DNA of 22,929 bases from Pseudomonadota bacterium (GTDB lineage: Bacteria; Pseudomonadota; Alphaproteobacteria; Rhodospirillales; Magnetospirillaceae): the NCBI GenBank assembly GCA_023426365.1, contig JAFAAW010000113.1:1-22929 (forward strand), given 5' to 3'. The translations under genes were made by a program, and so were the position numbers. Below are positions 14,554-22,929 of the stretch, in pieces; positions within the stretch are counted from its first letter, which is position 1; every line of letters starts with the position of its first letter. Below the pieces are notes generated by a model. It made no database searches and was not told the DNA's origin. It saw nothing but the letters and a program-made list of their open reading frames with translations.

Positions 14554-14889
14554 TCAAGATGCAGGAAGATCTAACCGAAATTCGCCTACTTGAGTTGCTT
14601 CGGCGGCCTCTCGTTCGTCGTTCTGTCGTTGCAATCCTTCAAGACCATGCTGCGCGAAGAGGCCCAGGGCCTGCTCAATGGACTTCTTTGCTTTTGCGAA
14701 GGCCGCCTGCTGAATCCGATCAACTGACCAATCCCGGCCATACTGAATAGGGACTTTGATCTCAATATCTGGGTAGGCTCCAGTCCCGTCCTGGGGGAGG
14801 GTGATGCCTACCGTCACCCAAGCAAAGGGTTCTCCGCCCGCGCGGATGAGATCGCCAATCGGGCCGACTTGAAAACTCTCAAATTCCAT
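14554..14889 (-). CDS. Passenger protein 4 (convergent), unknown function
   Basis: A 111-residue soluble protein not recognised as a known family. It starts MEFESFQVGPIGDLIRAGG, continues with a strand-rich central region (FAWVTVGITLPQ and YPDIEIKVPI), and ends with a helix (QAAFAKAKKSIEQALGLF) and a charged tail. The ATG at 14889 is chosen because GGGGA lies five bases upstream; an in-frame TTG at 14901 is the alternative. It lies on the opposite strand to the other passengers, between their terminator and the right end of the element, in the same direction as ompA. A TATACT sequence in the right terminal repeat could serve as its -10 box. Confidence 0.7.
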   Translation of the reverse strand: MEFESFQVGPIGDLIRAGGEPFAWVTVGITLPQDGTGAYPDIEIKVPIQYGRDWSVDRIQQAAFAKAKKSIEQALGLFAQHGLEGLQRQNDEREAAEATQVGEFRLDLPAS

Positions 14890-14956
14890 TGCAATCCCCA
14901 ATCGCAGTAGTTGCGGTTAAGGGACGATACCACCCTGCAGACGGCAAGGCGAGTCG

Positions 14957-14981
14957 TGGGTGTGGGAAGTATATAAACGCC
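14957..14981 (-). repeat. Right terminal inverted repeat
   Basis: Read on the minus strand from 14981 it begins GGCGTTTATATACTTC and matches the left end at 21 of 25 positions. Confidence 0.9.
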
Positions 14982-14989
14982 AAAGAAAA
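14982..14989. repeat. Right target-site duplication
   Basis: AAAGAAAA, identical to 12087-12094. On the minus strand it forms most of the T-tract of the ompA terminator. Confidence 0.92.
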
Positions 14990-15014
14990 AGCCCCCCGGC
15001 GGATGCCGGGGGGC
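14982..15014 (-). terminator. Rho-independent terminator of the ompA-like gene
   Basis: On the minus strand a perfect 10-bp GC stem (15014-15005 with 15000-14991) with a four-base loop is followed by TTTTTCTTT, a classic intrinsic terminator starting 25 bases after the ompA stop. The IS element begins exactly where the T-tract ends. Confidence 0.93.
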
Positions 15015-15039
15015 CTGTTCCTGGACCGTGTCTGCCGGA

Positions 15040-15999
15040 TTAGGGCAGGACGATCTCGACGCGGCGGTTCTGGGGCTCGCGGACGCCATCGGGGGTGGCG
15101 ACCAGCGGCTCGCTCTCGCCCTTGCCGACGACCGAGATCTGGTCGGCCGGGATGCCCTGACGGACCAGCTGGTCCTTGACGGCATTGGCGCGCTTGAGCG
15201 ACAGAGCCTGGTTGTACTTGTCCGAACCCGAGCGGTCGGCGTGGCCGGTCAGCGACACGCGGGCGGCGTTGCCCTGCTTGGCGGCGGAGGCGGCCTGGGT
15301 GATGACCTTCGAGGCCTCGGGGGTGATCTCCGACTTGTTGAAGTCGAAGAACACCAGGAAGTTCTTCTGGACGGCAGCCGGCTTCGGGGCCGGAGCCGGG
15401 GCCGGGGCGGCGACCGGAGCGGGAGCCGGGGCCGGAGCGGCGACCGGAGCCGGCGAGGCGAACTTGTAGGTGAAGCCGACCAGGATCGAGTGGTTATCGT
15501 AATCGGCGTTGTGGTCGTTGCCCGGGCCCAGGTCGGTGTCCAGGGTCGCGAAGTAACGGTACTGCGCCTTCAGGGCCCAGTTGGTGTTCAGGTCATAGGC
15601 CACACCGGCGATGCCCTGATAGGCGAACTGGTTGTCGGAGTTCTTGGCACCGGCGCCGGAGAAGTCGCCGTCGAGCCAGGCCCAGCCGATACCGGCGCCC
15701 AGGAAGGGATGCCAGGAGCTGTTGGGCATGAACTCGTAGATGCCGTTGACCATGGTGCTCCACGACGAGATGTCGTCGTTGCCACGGTAACCGACTTCGA
15801 ATTCGACCTTGGGGCCGCCGAAGCTGTAGCCGACCTGGCCGAGGCCAACCCAGCCCCAGTCGGAATCGGAGCCGCGGACGCCCGGATCTTCCAGATAGTT
15901 CGCGCCGGCGTCGGCGCCGATGTACCACTGGGCATTGGCGACGGCCGGGGCGCCGATCATCAGCGCGGCGGCAGCGATAAGGGACTTCATGGTGCGCAT
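15040..15999 (-). CDS. OmpA-family outer-membrane protein
   Basis: A 319-residue outer-membrane protein. The signal peptide is residues 1-23 (KSLIAAAALMIGAPAVANA) with cleavage before QWYIG. An eight-strand beta-barrel-like domain spans about 24-181, with alternating aromatic strands and a terminal SILVGFTYKF. A hinge of repeated APAP and APVAAP units lies at 182-209. The C-terminal OmpA domain (210-319) binds peptidoglycan through LTGHADRSGSDKYNQALSLK (Asp255) and the following Arg270; NRRVEIVLP closes it. The start at 15999 has AAGGAAGG nine bases upstream; ATG at 15990 is less well placed. It has its own promoter-like boxes and terminator, so it is probably monocistronic and highly expressed. 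Its function is to tether the outer membrane to the cell wall. Confidence 0.95.
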   Translation of the reverse strand: MRTMKSLIAAAALMIGAPAVANAQWYIGADAGANYLEDPGVRGSDSDWGWVGLGQVGYSFGGPKVEFEVGYRGNDDISSWSTMVNGIYEFMPNSSWHPFLGAGIGWAWLDGDFSGAGAKNSDNQFAYQGIAGVAYDLNTNWALKAQYRYFATLDTDLGPGNDHNADYDNHSILVGFTYKFASPAPVAAPAPAPAPVAAPAPAPAPKPAAVQKNFLVFFDFNKSEITPEASKVITQAASAAKQGNAARVSLTGHADRSGSDKYNQALSLKRANAVKDQLVRQGIPADQISVVGKGESEPLVATPDGVREPQNRRVEIVLP

Positions 16000-16042
16000 G
16001 TGTGCGGGCCTTCCTTGGGGCTGGTTCGCAAGGTTTGTAAGT

Positions 16043-16071
16043 CTTCTACCCCAGAGATCACCCCTGCTCAA
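16043..16071 (-). promoter_or_regulatory. Putative promoter of the ompA-like gene
   Basis: On the minus strand TTGAGC (16071-16066) and TAGAAG (16048-16043) are separated by 17 bases, some 45 bases before the start codon. Confidence 0.4.
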
Positions 16072-16168
16072 GTGACCAAGGGTCTACCTCATTCGTTTCG
16101 CAGCACCTGTGGCAATTAAGCAACGCTGTGACTCGCACACCCGGTGTCGTGGCGGGAAAGGCCCGCGC

Positions 16169-17020
16169 TCAGCCGCCGTCCTGGGCACCGGCGGCGGGCG
16201 GCGGCTGGTCCCCGGCGGCGGGCTGCGCCATCCGTTCCGCCTGGGCCTTGAGGCGGCGGAACGAGCGGACGCTGACCGGAATGAGCGCCACATAGGCGGC
16301 GCCGATGAAGGCCAGGGTCTTCCACGGCTCGGTCACCAGGAAGGCGGCGAGCAGGCCGATGATCAGCAGGATGGGCAACACCCAGGCATTGGGGATGCGC
16401 ACCTTCTTGAACGAGAAGGTGGGAATGGTGCTGACCATCAGGAAGGACACGCCCAGCAGGAACACCGACACCACCGTGGGGCGGTCGAAGAAGCCGGAGC
16501 CGAACTCGAAGCTGGCCACCATGGGCAGCAGCACCACGCCGGCCGCCGCCGGGGCCGGCACGCCGGTAAAGAAATTATAGGCGTAGGGCGGCAGGTCGGC
16601 CTGGCCCAGCATGGTGTTGAAGCGGGCCAGACGCAGGCCGCAGCATACGGTGTAGAGCAGCACCATGGCCCAGCCCAGGCCGCCCGCCCCCTGCATGGTC
16701 CAGAAATACAGCAGCATGGCGGGCGCCACGCCGAAGCTGACGAAATCCGACAGCGAATCCAGCTCGGCGCCGAATTTCGACGTGCCCTGGAGCAGACGCG
16801 CCACCCGCCCGTCCAGGCCGTCGAGAATGCCGGCCAGGATGATGGCCAGAACCGCCTTTTCCCAGGCGCCGTGCAATCCGAAGCGGATGGAGGTCAGGCC
16901 CGCGCACAGCGCCAACAGCGTCAGGATGTTGGGGATCAGCCGGTTGATGGACAGACCGGGGATGCGGGGCGGGCGAATGACCTTGGCGCGGCGGACGCGT
17001 TCGGCCCTGGGCTTAAACAT
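16169..17020 (-). CDS. pssA: CDP-diacylglycerol-serine O-phosphatidyltransferase
   Basis: This inner-membrane enzyme makes phosphatidylserine from CDP-diacylglycerol and serine. The 283-residue protein carries the complete CDP-alcohol phosphotransferase motif: Asp67, Asp70, Gly71, Ala74, Arg75, Gly84, Asp88 and Asp92 in LDGLDGRVARLLQG and KFGAELDSLSDFVSFG. Several hydrophobic helices follow, and the C-terminus is a Pro/Ala/Gly-rich tail. The ATG at 17020 overlaps the psd stop by one base (TAATG), so translation is coupled to psd. The psd-pssA order is typical of alphaproteobacteria and places the two steps to phosphatidylethanolamine in one operon. Confidence 0.96.
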   Translation of the reverse strand: MFKPRAERVRRAKVIRPPRIPGLSINRLIPNILTLLALCAGLTSIRFGLHGAWEKAVLAIILAGILDGLDGRVARLLQGTSKFGAELDSLSDFVSFGVAPAMLLYFWTMQGAGGLGWAMVLLYTVCCGLRLARFNTMLGQADLPPYAYNFFTGVPAPAAAGVVLLPMVASFEFGSGFFDRPTVVSVFLLGVSFLMVSTIPTFSFKKVRIPNAWVLPILLIIGLLAAFLVTEPWKTLAFIGAAYVALIPVSVRSFRRLKAQAERMAQPAAGDQPPPAAGAQDGG

Positions 17021-17727
17021 TAGCGGACCTCTCCCTGCCGGGCCGCCTCGGCCGACTGGATGTCGGCCAGAACGGTCTCGCCGGCGATGCAGCGCTGCCC
17101 GCACGCCACCAGCGGCTGGACGCCGTCGGGCAGATAGACGTCAACGCGCGAGCCGAAGCGGATCAGGCCGAAGCGCTCGCCCGCCTTGACGTCCTGGCCC
17201 TCGGCCAGGTCGCACTTGATGCGGCGCGCCACCAGTCCGGCGATCTGGACGAAGGCGATGTCGGTGCCGGCCTCGGTCTGCATGCGGATGGCCATGCGCT
17301 CGTTGTCCTCGCTGGCCTTGTCCAGCGAAGCGTTGAGGAACTTGCCCGGCGTATAGGCGATGCGAGTCACCCGGCCGGCGACGGGAATGCGGTTCACGTG
17401 CACGTCGAACACGCTCATGAACACCGAGATGCGGGTGAGCGGTTCCGCACCCATGCCCAACTCGGCCGGCGGCACCGCCGGCCCCAGCAGGCAGACCACG
17501 CCGTCGGCCGGGCTGATCACCAGACCGTCGCGCACCGGGGTGACGCGGTCGGGGTTGCGGAAGAAATAGACGCACCACAGGGTGAGCACCAGCCCGGCCC
17601 AGCCGAGCGGCCCCCACAACAGGCCGAGCAGCCCCGAGGCGACGGCGAACAAGGCGATGAACGGATAGCCCTCGCGGTGGACGGGCAGCCAGATGTATTT
17701 CGCCAGGGAGATTTCTTGAGCCTGCAA
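17020..17727 (-). CDS. psd: Phosphatidylserine decarboxylase
   Basis: This enzyme converts phosphatidylserine to phosphatidylethanolamine at the inner membrane. The 235-residue form is the short type common in alphaproteobacteria. It has a hydrophobic N-terminal hairpin (about 22-55), VISPADGVV (Asp75), ISVFMSVFDVHVNR (100-113, His110) and RFGSRVDVYLP (190-200), where self-cleavage before Ser193 would create the pyruvoyl group. I use the TTG at 17727 because GAGGT lies four bases before it and the conserved start (SLAKYIWLPVHREG) follows closely. No ATG or GTG is available nearby, so the start carries some doubt. Confidence 0.95.
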   Translation of the reverse strand: MQAQEISLAKYIWLPVHREGYPFIALFAVASGLLGLLWGPLGWAGLVLTLWCVYFFRNPDRVTPVRDGLVISPADGVVCLLGPAVPPAELGMGAEPLTRISVFMSVFDVHVNRIPVAGRVTRIAYTPGKFLNASLDKASEDNERMAIRMQTEAGTDIAFVQIAGLVARRIKCDLAEGQDVKAGERFGLIRFGSRVDVYLPDGVQPLVACGQRCIAGETVLADIQSAEAARQGEVR

Positions 17728-17757
17728 GGTGACCTCGTTGGAAAGAGAGCGGCCGGC

Positions 17758-17786
17758 ATATTAGACCGCTCCGGCCGCCACGTTAA
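17758..17786 (-). promoter_or_regulatory. Probable promoter of the psd-pssA operon
   Basis: On the minus strand TTAACG (17786-17781) and TAATAT (17763-17758) are 17 bases apart and lie about 30 bases upstream of the psd start. Confidence 0.45.
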
Positions 17787-17876
17787 TAGCTAGGAATATC
17801 CGGCCTTCGCGGTTCAATCCATTACGATGCCATGATAGTGTGCGCGGCAACGCGGATTTTCGAGCCTTGGACGTGT

Positions 17877-18386
17877 ATGGCCGAACCTAAAAAACTGACC
17901 ATGGGCGGCATCGCCCTGCCGCTGGACATCGACAGCCTGGAAACGCTGCCGATTCCCCCGGGCGGCATCATCCAGTTCGATTTCACCTACCGTTTCATTC
18001 GCTTTACCTGCCGCTACCAGAACGATGACGGCGGCGGCACCCTGCGGCTGGCCGGCGATGTCGGCCCCCTGCCCTTCACCGCCGAAAGCCCGGCGGCGCG
18101 GGCGGGACTGGGCCAGATCGTGATCGAGGCCAACGACCTACTCGGCCCCACCTTCCGCTTCAGCCAGGGCCGCATCCTGCTGGTGGCCGGCGAGCCGGTG
18201 CATCCGCCGCTGACCGCCTCGCACGTCATCGCCGCGGCCGCCACCATCCTGATCCCGGCGGCGCCCTATCTGGAACTGATCAGCGTGTATGTCCGCCCGC
18301 CGCTGGCCCCCGCCCGCCCGGGCGAAAGCGCCCTGCGGCCGGAATGGCGCGGCCGCGCCTTGCCCAAGCCGGCGCGGCGGCGCTGA
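17877..18386 (+). CDS. Conserved-looking hypothetical protein
   Basis: A 169-residue protein of unknown function. It starts MAEPKKLTMGGIALPLD. A beta-rich core follows (IIQFDFTYRFIRFTCRYQND, then GTLRLAGDVGPLPFTAE), with a segment ANDLLGPTFRFSQGRILLVAG and a C-terminal hydrophobic stretch (ASHVIAAAATILIPAAPYLELISVYV) before an Arg/Pro-rich end. It has no signal peptide; the alternating strands and the ordered ILLVAGEPV look like a real folded domain rather than random GC-rich reading. The start at 17877 is chosen on sequence character; the upstream ATG at 17832 adds 15 residues and is also possible. It is divergent from psd and convergent with the LysM gene. Confidence 0.7.
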   Translation: MAEPKKLTMGGIALPLDIDSLETLPIPPGGIIQFDFTYRFIRFTCRYQNDDGGGTLRLAGDVGPLPFTAESPAARAGLGQIVIEANDLLGPTFRFSQGRILLVAGEPVHPPLTASHVIAAAATILIPAAPYLELISVYVRPPLAPARPGESALRPEWRGRALPKPARRR

Positions 18387-18409
18387 GCCGCCCCCTTGGG
18401 CCTTCGCCC

Positions 18410-19348
18410 TCAGTTCTTCGGCAATTGCATGACCTGACCGGGATAGATCAGGTTGGGATCGCGGATGCGGTCGCGATTGGCGGCGTAAATCACCGTATAG
18501 GCAATGCCCGAGCCATAGACCCGGCGCGCGATGGTCCACAGCGACGCGCCCGGGCGCACCACCACCACGTCGACGGCGCCGGCGTCCGACGACGCCAGTT
18601 CCGATGCCGGCAATGCCAGCGGCACTTCGATCCGCGCGCGCACCTGCCCGCGCCCTTCCACCAGATCGGCACGCAACTGGCCGTGCGGCGCCACGCCCTT
18701 GACCGACAGCCGCCAGCCGCCTTCCGCATCGGCTTGGGCGCGGCCAAGGAAGCGGTTGTCCAGATAGACCTGCACGGTGCCGCCGGCCGGGGCGCGGCCG
18801 CCCACGAACAGGGTGCCGGAGGGGTCGGCCTCGACCAAATCCACGCTGATCAGGCCGCCGTCGCCGGCCGGCCCCAGCATCAGCCGCGCGCCGCCGCCCG
18901 GCTGCGGCATCAGCGCCAGCGGCGGCTGCGCGGCGCTTTCGGGCACCACCAGGATGACCGGCTCGGCCGAGCGCGACACGGTGCCGTCGGGGTTGTGCGC
19001 CTCGATGGACAGGGTGCGGGCGCCGGGCGTCAGCGGCAGGGTCGGCACCAGCACCCACTCGCCGCGGTCGTCGGCCTGGACGCGCCCAAGCTCGCGCTCG
19101 CCGTCGCGCAGGATGACCTGCGCGCGCGGTTCGGCGCGCCCGGCTATCACTGCGTCGCCCTTTTCGCCGACCCGGACCACGTCGAAGGTCGGACCCGGTG
19201 GTGGGAGGTCGGCGCGCATCTGTTCCACCACCGGCGGCGCGGGCGCTTCGGCCACGGGGTCGGAGGCGGAATCCAGGGACATGGTCAGTCCGATGGCGAC
19301 GAGGGCGGCAACGAGGCCGAGAATGGAAATCAGGACGGCACGTGACAA
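18410..19348 (-). CDS. Membrane-anchored LysM protein with Ig-like region
   Basis: A 312-residue protein with an N-terminal membrane anchor (RAVLISILGLVAALVAIGLTM, residues 3-23), a Pro-rich spacer, and beta-rich repeats. The repeats resemble bacterial Ig-like domains: AVIAGRAEPRAQVILRDGER (66-85) and TLFVGGRAPAGGTVQVYLDN (179-198). A C-terminal LysM domain (about 260-310) reads VVVVRPGASLWTIARRVYG and PNLIYPGQVMQLPKN. LysM binds peptidoglycan, so the protein probably lies in the periplasm attached to the inner membrane. No ATG fits: the only one upstream gives an implausible basic tail. I place the start at the TTG at 19348, directly before the helix; the ribosome site is weak, so the start is uncertain by several codons. 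Confidence 0.85.
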   Translation of the reverse strand: MSRAVLISILGLVAALVAIGLTMSLDSASDPVAEAPAPPVVEQMRADLPPPGPTFDVVRVGEKGDAVIAGRAEPRAQVILRDGERELGRVQADDRGEWVLVPTLPLTPGARTLSIEAHNPDGTVSRSAEPVILVVPESAAQPPLALMPQPGGGARLMLGPAGDGGLISVDLVEADPSGTLFVGGRAPAGGTVQVYLDNRFLGRAQADAEGGWRLSVKGVAPHGQLRADLVEGRGQVRARIEVPLALPASELASSDAGAVDVVVVRPGASLWTIARRVYGSGIAYTVIYAANRDRIRDPNLIYPGQVMQLPKN

Positions 19349-19503
19349 ACGATGAGACCCGGAATTGTGCAGGGAAAAAAGCGAGTCTAAGGGTAACGCC
19401 TTGCGGCGCCACCGGCAACCGGCGCGCGTCTGCCTTTCGCCATGTGCATGTTGACCAGGTGGGCATGGCTTGGAACAGTAAGGCACCGCCAATGGAGGAC
19501 ATG

Positions 19504-20172
19504 ATGCACGACGCCGGCCGAAACGAAGTCAAGGTGTGGGACCTTCCCACCCGCCTGTTCCACTGGGTTCTGGTCGCGCTGGTCGGTTTTTTGTGGTTCT
19601 CGGGCGAGTTCGGCCACCTGGACATCCACATGAAGCTGGGCGTGTGGGCGCTGGCGTTGCTGGCCTTCCGTCTGATGTGGGGCGTGGTCGGCAGCCCGAC
19701 CGCCCGCTTCTCCCATTTCGTGCGCGGTCCGGCGGCCATCCTGGCCTATCTGGCCGCCGCCCGCGCGGGCGCCGTCCGCTCGGTCGGCCATAACCCGCTG
19801 GGCGCGCTCAGCGTCCTGGCGCTGCTGGCGGTGCTGATCGCCCAGGGCGTCACCGGCCTGTTCACCACCGACGATATCTTCACCAACGGCCCGTTGACCC
19901 ATCTGGTGGCGTCCAAGACCTCCGCGCTGCTGTCATCGCTGCACCGCCTGGGCGGCAAGCTGCTGCTGGCGCTGGTCGGCGTCCATCTGCTGGCGGTGGT
20001 GTTCTACACCCTGGTCAAGAAGGACGATCTGCTGCGCGCCATGATCACCGGCACCAAGCGGGTGCCGGCGGGCGTCGAAGGCATCCGCTTCGCCCATCCC
20101 GGCCTGGCGGTGGCGGCGGTGGCGACGGCCTGCGGGCTGGTATGGGGGACGCTGGCCCTGCTGGGCGGCTAG
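19504..20172 (+). CDS. Cytochrome b561-type diheme membrane protein
   Basis: A 222-residue inner-membrane cytochrome with four predicted helices. It belongs to the cytochrome b561/Ni-Fe-hydrogenase b-subunit superfamily: VKVWDLPTRLFHW (9-21), HMKLGVWALALLAFRLMWGV (42-61), the family segment GHNPLGALSVLALLAV (95-110), and SLHRLGGKLLLALVGVHLLA (145-164). Heme-ligand candidates are His20, His42, His147 and His161. It would pass electrons between the quinone pool or a periplasmic cytochrome and a partner that is not encoded here. GGAGG (19494-19498) is five bases before this ATG, so I prefer it to the ATGs at 19501 and 19492. It is divergent from the LysM gene. Confidence 0.9.
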   Translation: MHDAGRNEVKVWDLPTRLFHWVLVALVGFLWFSGEFGHLDIHMKLGVWALALLAFRLMWGVVGSPTARFSHFVRGPAAILAYLAAARAGAVRSVGHNPLGALSVLALLAVLIAQGVTGLFTTDDIFTNGPLTHLVASKTSALLSSLHRLGGKLLLALVGVHLLAVVFYTLVKKDDLLRAMITGTKRVPAGVEGIRFAHPGLAVAAVATACGLVWGTLALLGG

Positions 20173-20251
20173 GCCGGAAGTCCCATCCCGGTTCCGGCGG
20201 CCCACGGCCCCTCCAATATGAAGGAGGAGCCAACCCCGCCCGGAGCCTGCC

Positions 20252-20842
20252 ATGAACAAAGCCCGCCTGAAGTCCCTCTGCGTGTTCTGCGGTTCGTCCG
20301 CCGGCACCGATCCGCGCCTGGGCGCCGCCGCCGCCCGCCTGGGACAGCACATGGCGCGGGCCGGCGTGCGGCTGGTCTATGGCGGCGGCGAATTGGGCCT
20401 GATGGGCATTCTCGCCCGCGCGGTGATCGAGCATGGCGGCCACGTCACCGGCATCATCCCCGAACACCTGACCCGGGTCGAGCGCGCCTATGACGGCGCC
20501 ACCGAGCTGCTGGTGGTCGATTCCATGCATGTGCGCAAGCAGCGCATGTTCGAACTGGCCGACGCCTTCGCCGTTCTGCCCGGCGGCATGGGCACGCTGG
20601 ACGAGACCTTCGAAATCCTGACCTGGAAGCAGCTCAGGCTGCATGCCAAACCCATCATCCTGGTCAACCAGAACGGCTATTGGCGCAAGTGGCTGGACCT
20701 GGCGGCCCATGTGGTCAACAACGGCTTCGCCCATCCCGACACCCAGCGCCTCTACGCCGTGGTGGACGACGTGGACCGCGTGCTGGCCGCCGCCAGCGCC
20801 GAACTGGAAAGCAGCCGCCACGGCGAGCCGCGCCGGTTCTGA
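20252..20842 (+). CDS. LOG-family nucleoside 5'-monophosphate phosphoribohydrolase (TIGR00730)
   Basis: A 196-residue cytoplasmic enzyme of the LOG family, often misannotated as lysine decarboxylase. The signature is complete: CVFCGSSAGTDPR (10-22), VYGGGELGLMG (42-52), MHVRKQRMFELADAFAVLPG (92-111) with Arg95 and Lys96, and PGGMGTLDE (110-118). LOG enzymes release free base and ribose 5-phosphate from nucleoside monophosphates, including cytokinin precursors in plants and some bacteria; the bacterial substrate is usually not known. The ATG has GGAG six bases upstream. A clear hairpin follows the stop, so it ends its transcript. Confidence 0.94.
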   Translation: MNKARLKSLCVFCGSSAGTDPRLGAAAARLGQHMARAGVRLVYGGGELGLMGILARAVIEHGGHVTGIIPEHLTRVERAYDGATELLVVDSMHVRKQRMFELADAFAVLPGGMGTLDETFEILTWKQLRLHAKPIILVNQNGYWRKWLDLAAHVVNNGFAHPDTQRLYAVVDDVDRVLAAASAELESSRHGEPRRF

Positions 20843-20847
20843 CCGTC

Positions 20848-20884
20848 CGGGTGGGGCTGGACCAAAGTCCACCCCACCCGTTTC
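20848..20884 (+). terminator. Terminator of the LOG-family gene
   Basis: The stem is CGGGTGGGG (20848-20856) and TGGAC (20858-20862) with GTCCA (20867-20871) and CCCCACCCG (20872-20880). One base is bulged, the loop is CAAA, and TTT follows directly. Confidence 0.8.
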
Positions 20885-20909
20885 CCACACCAAGGTGGTG
20901 CTTTCCGGC

Positions 20910-20937
20910 TTGCGTTCGTCGCACGCAATGCTATCGT
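20910..20937 (+). promoter_or_regulatory. Putative promoter of the isocitrate dehydrogenase gene with embedded inverted repeat
   Basis: TTGCGT (20910-20915) and TATCGT (20932-20937) are 16 bases apart. The -35 box is also one arm of a perfect inverted repeat, TTGCGT/ACGCAA (20923-20928), separated by seven bases, which could be an operator. The distance to the ATG is about 75 bases. Confidence 0.3.
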
Positions 20938-21013
20938 CCCCGGCTGTCCGGAGAAGAGTGGCGCACACTCCAGCGGACCCTTCCGATTGGCTTCAAACGG
21001 GGACCACAAGAGA

Positions 21014-22929
<1,916 letters not shown>

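Larger units (their letters stand above)
12095..14981 (+). mobile_element. Complete IS1595-type insertion sequence with four passenger genes
   Basis: The 2887-base element is bounded by terminal inverted repeats of about 25 bp (12095-12119 and 14957-14981, 21 matches of 25, both starting GGCG and sharing TTATATACTT) and flanked by a perfect 8-bp duplication. It encodes an ISXO2-like DDE transposase, three genes downstream in the same direction and one convergent gene at the right end. The passenger genes are visibly less GC-rich than the host genes. The IS1595 family is known to include members with passenger genes. Intact ends, matching duplications and an open transposase frame suggest a recent insertion. 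Confidence 0.93.

Noticed and set aside
18387..18409. Small GGGC/GCCC hairpin between convergent genes as a terminator
   Set aside because: It has only a four-base stem and no T run.
18138..19739. 533-codon minus-strand frame overlapping the LysM gene
   Set aside because: It is the wrong frame: it crosses the divergent cytochrome gene and is dominated by Arg/Ala/Gly.

Overview
The window is GC-rich DNA with dense, mostly alphaproteobacterial-looking genes. The monomeric NADP isocitrate dehydrogenase, the psd-pssA pair, the OmpA-type porin with an Ala/Pro hinge and the HAMP/SpoIIE signalling genes suggest a Rhodospirillales bacterium of the Magnetospirillum type. That assignment rests on gene content recalled from memory, not on a search.

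Layout. (1) 1-2112, minus strand: a GT-B glycosyltransferase followed by an asparagine-synthetase-like gene that runs off the left edge; both lack expected catalytic residues. (2) 2472-3329, minus: glutamate racemase murI. (3) 3597-11705, plus: a tight six-gene run closed by a strong terminator. It encodes a small two-helix membrane sensor, a periplasmic sensor-HAMP-MFS fusion, a Tat-exported ABC-type binding protein without permease or ATPase, a formyltransferase-fold enzyme, a sensor-HAMP-SpoIIE phosphatase fused to an RsbW-like kinase domain, and a STAS anti-sigma antagonist. Most junctions overlap or are separated by a few bases. This looks like one sensory system that detects a small molecule in the periplasm and answers by partner switching. 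(4) 12095-14981: a complete IS1595-type insertion sequence with imperfect terminal inverted repeats of about 25 bp and a perfect 8-bp target duplication. It carries a transposase and four passenger genes of lower GC: three collinear with the transposase and one convergent. It sits at the end of the T-tract of the ompA terminator. (5) 15040-17727, minus: ompA-like porin, then psd-pssA for phosphatidylethanolamine synthesis. (6) 17877-20842: a small conserved hypothetical gene, a LysM/Ig-like membrane-anchored protein (minus), a diheme cytochrome b561-type protein and a LOG-family phosphoribohydrolase. (7) 21014 to the right edge: monomeric isocitrate dehydrogenase, truncated by the window.

The two best candidates for undescribed biology are the six-gene sensory operon (3597-11705), with its sensor-HAMP-MFS fusion and orphan binding protein, and the passenger genes of the IS1595-type element (13093-14889). 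A third is the pair of adjacent apparent pseudoenzymes at the left edge. No tRNA, rRNA or CRISPR array was seen.
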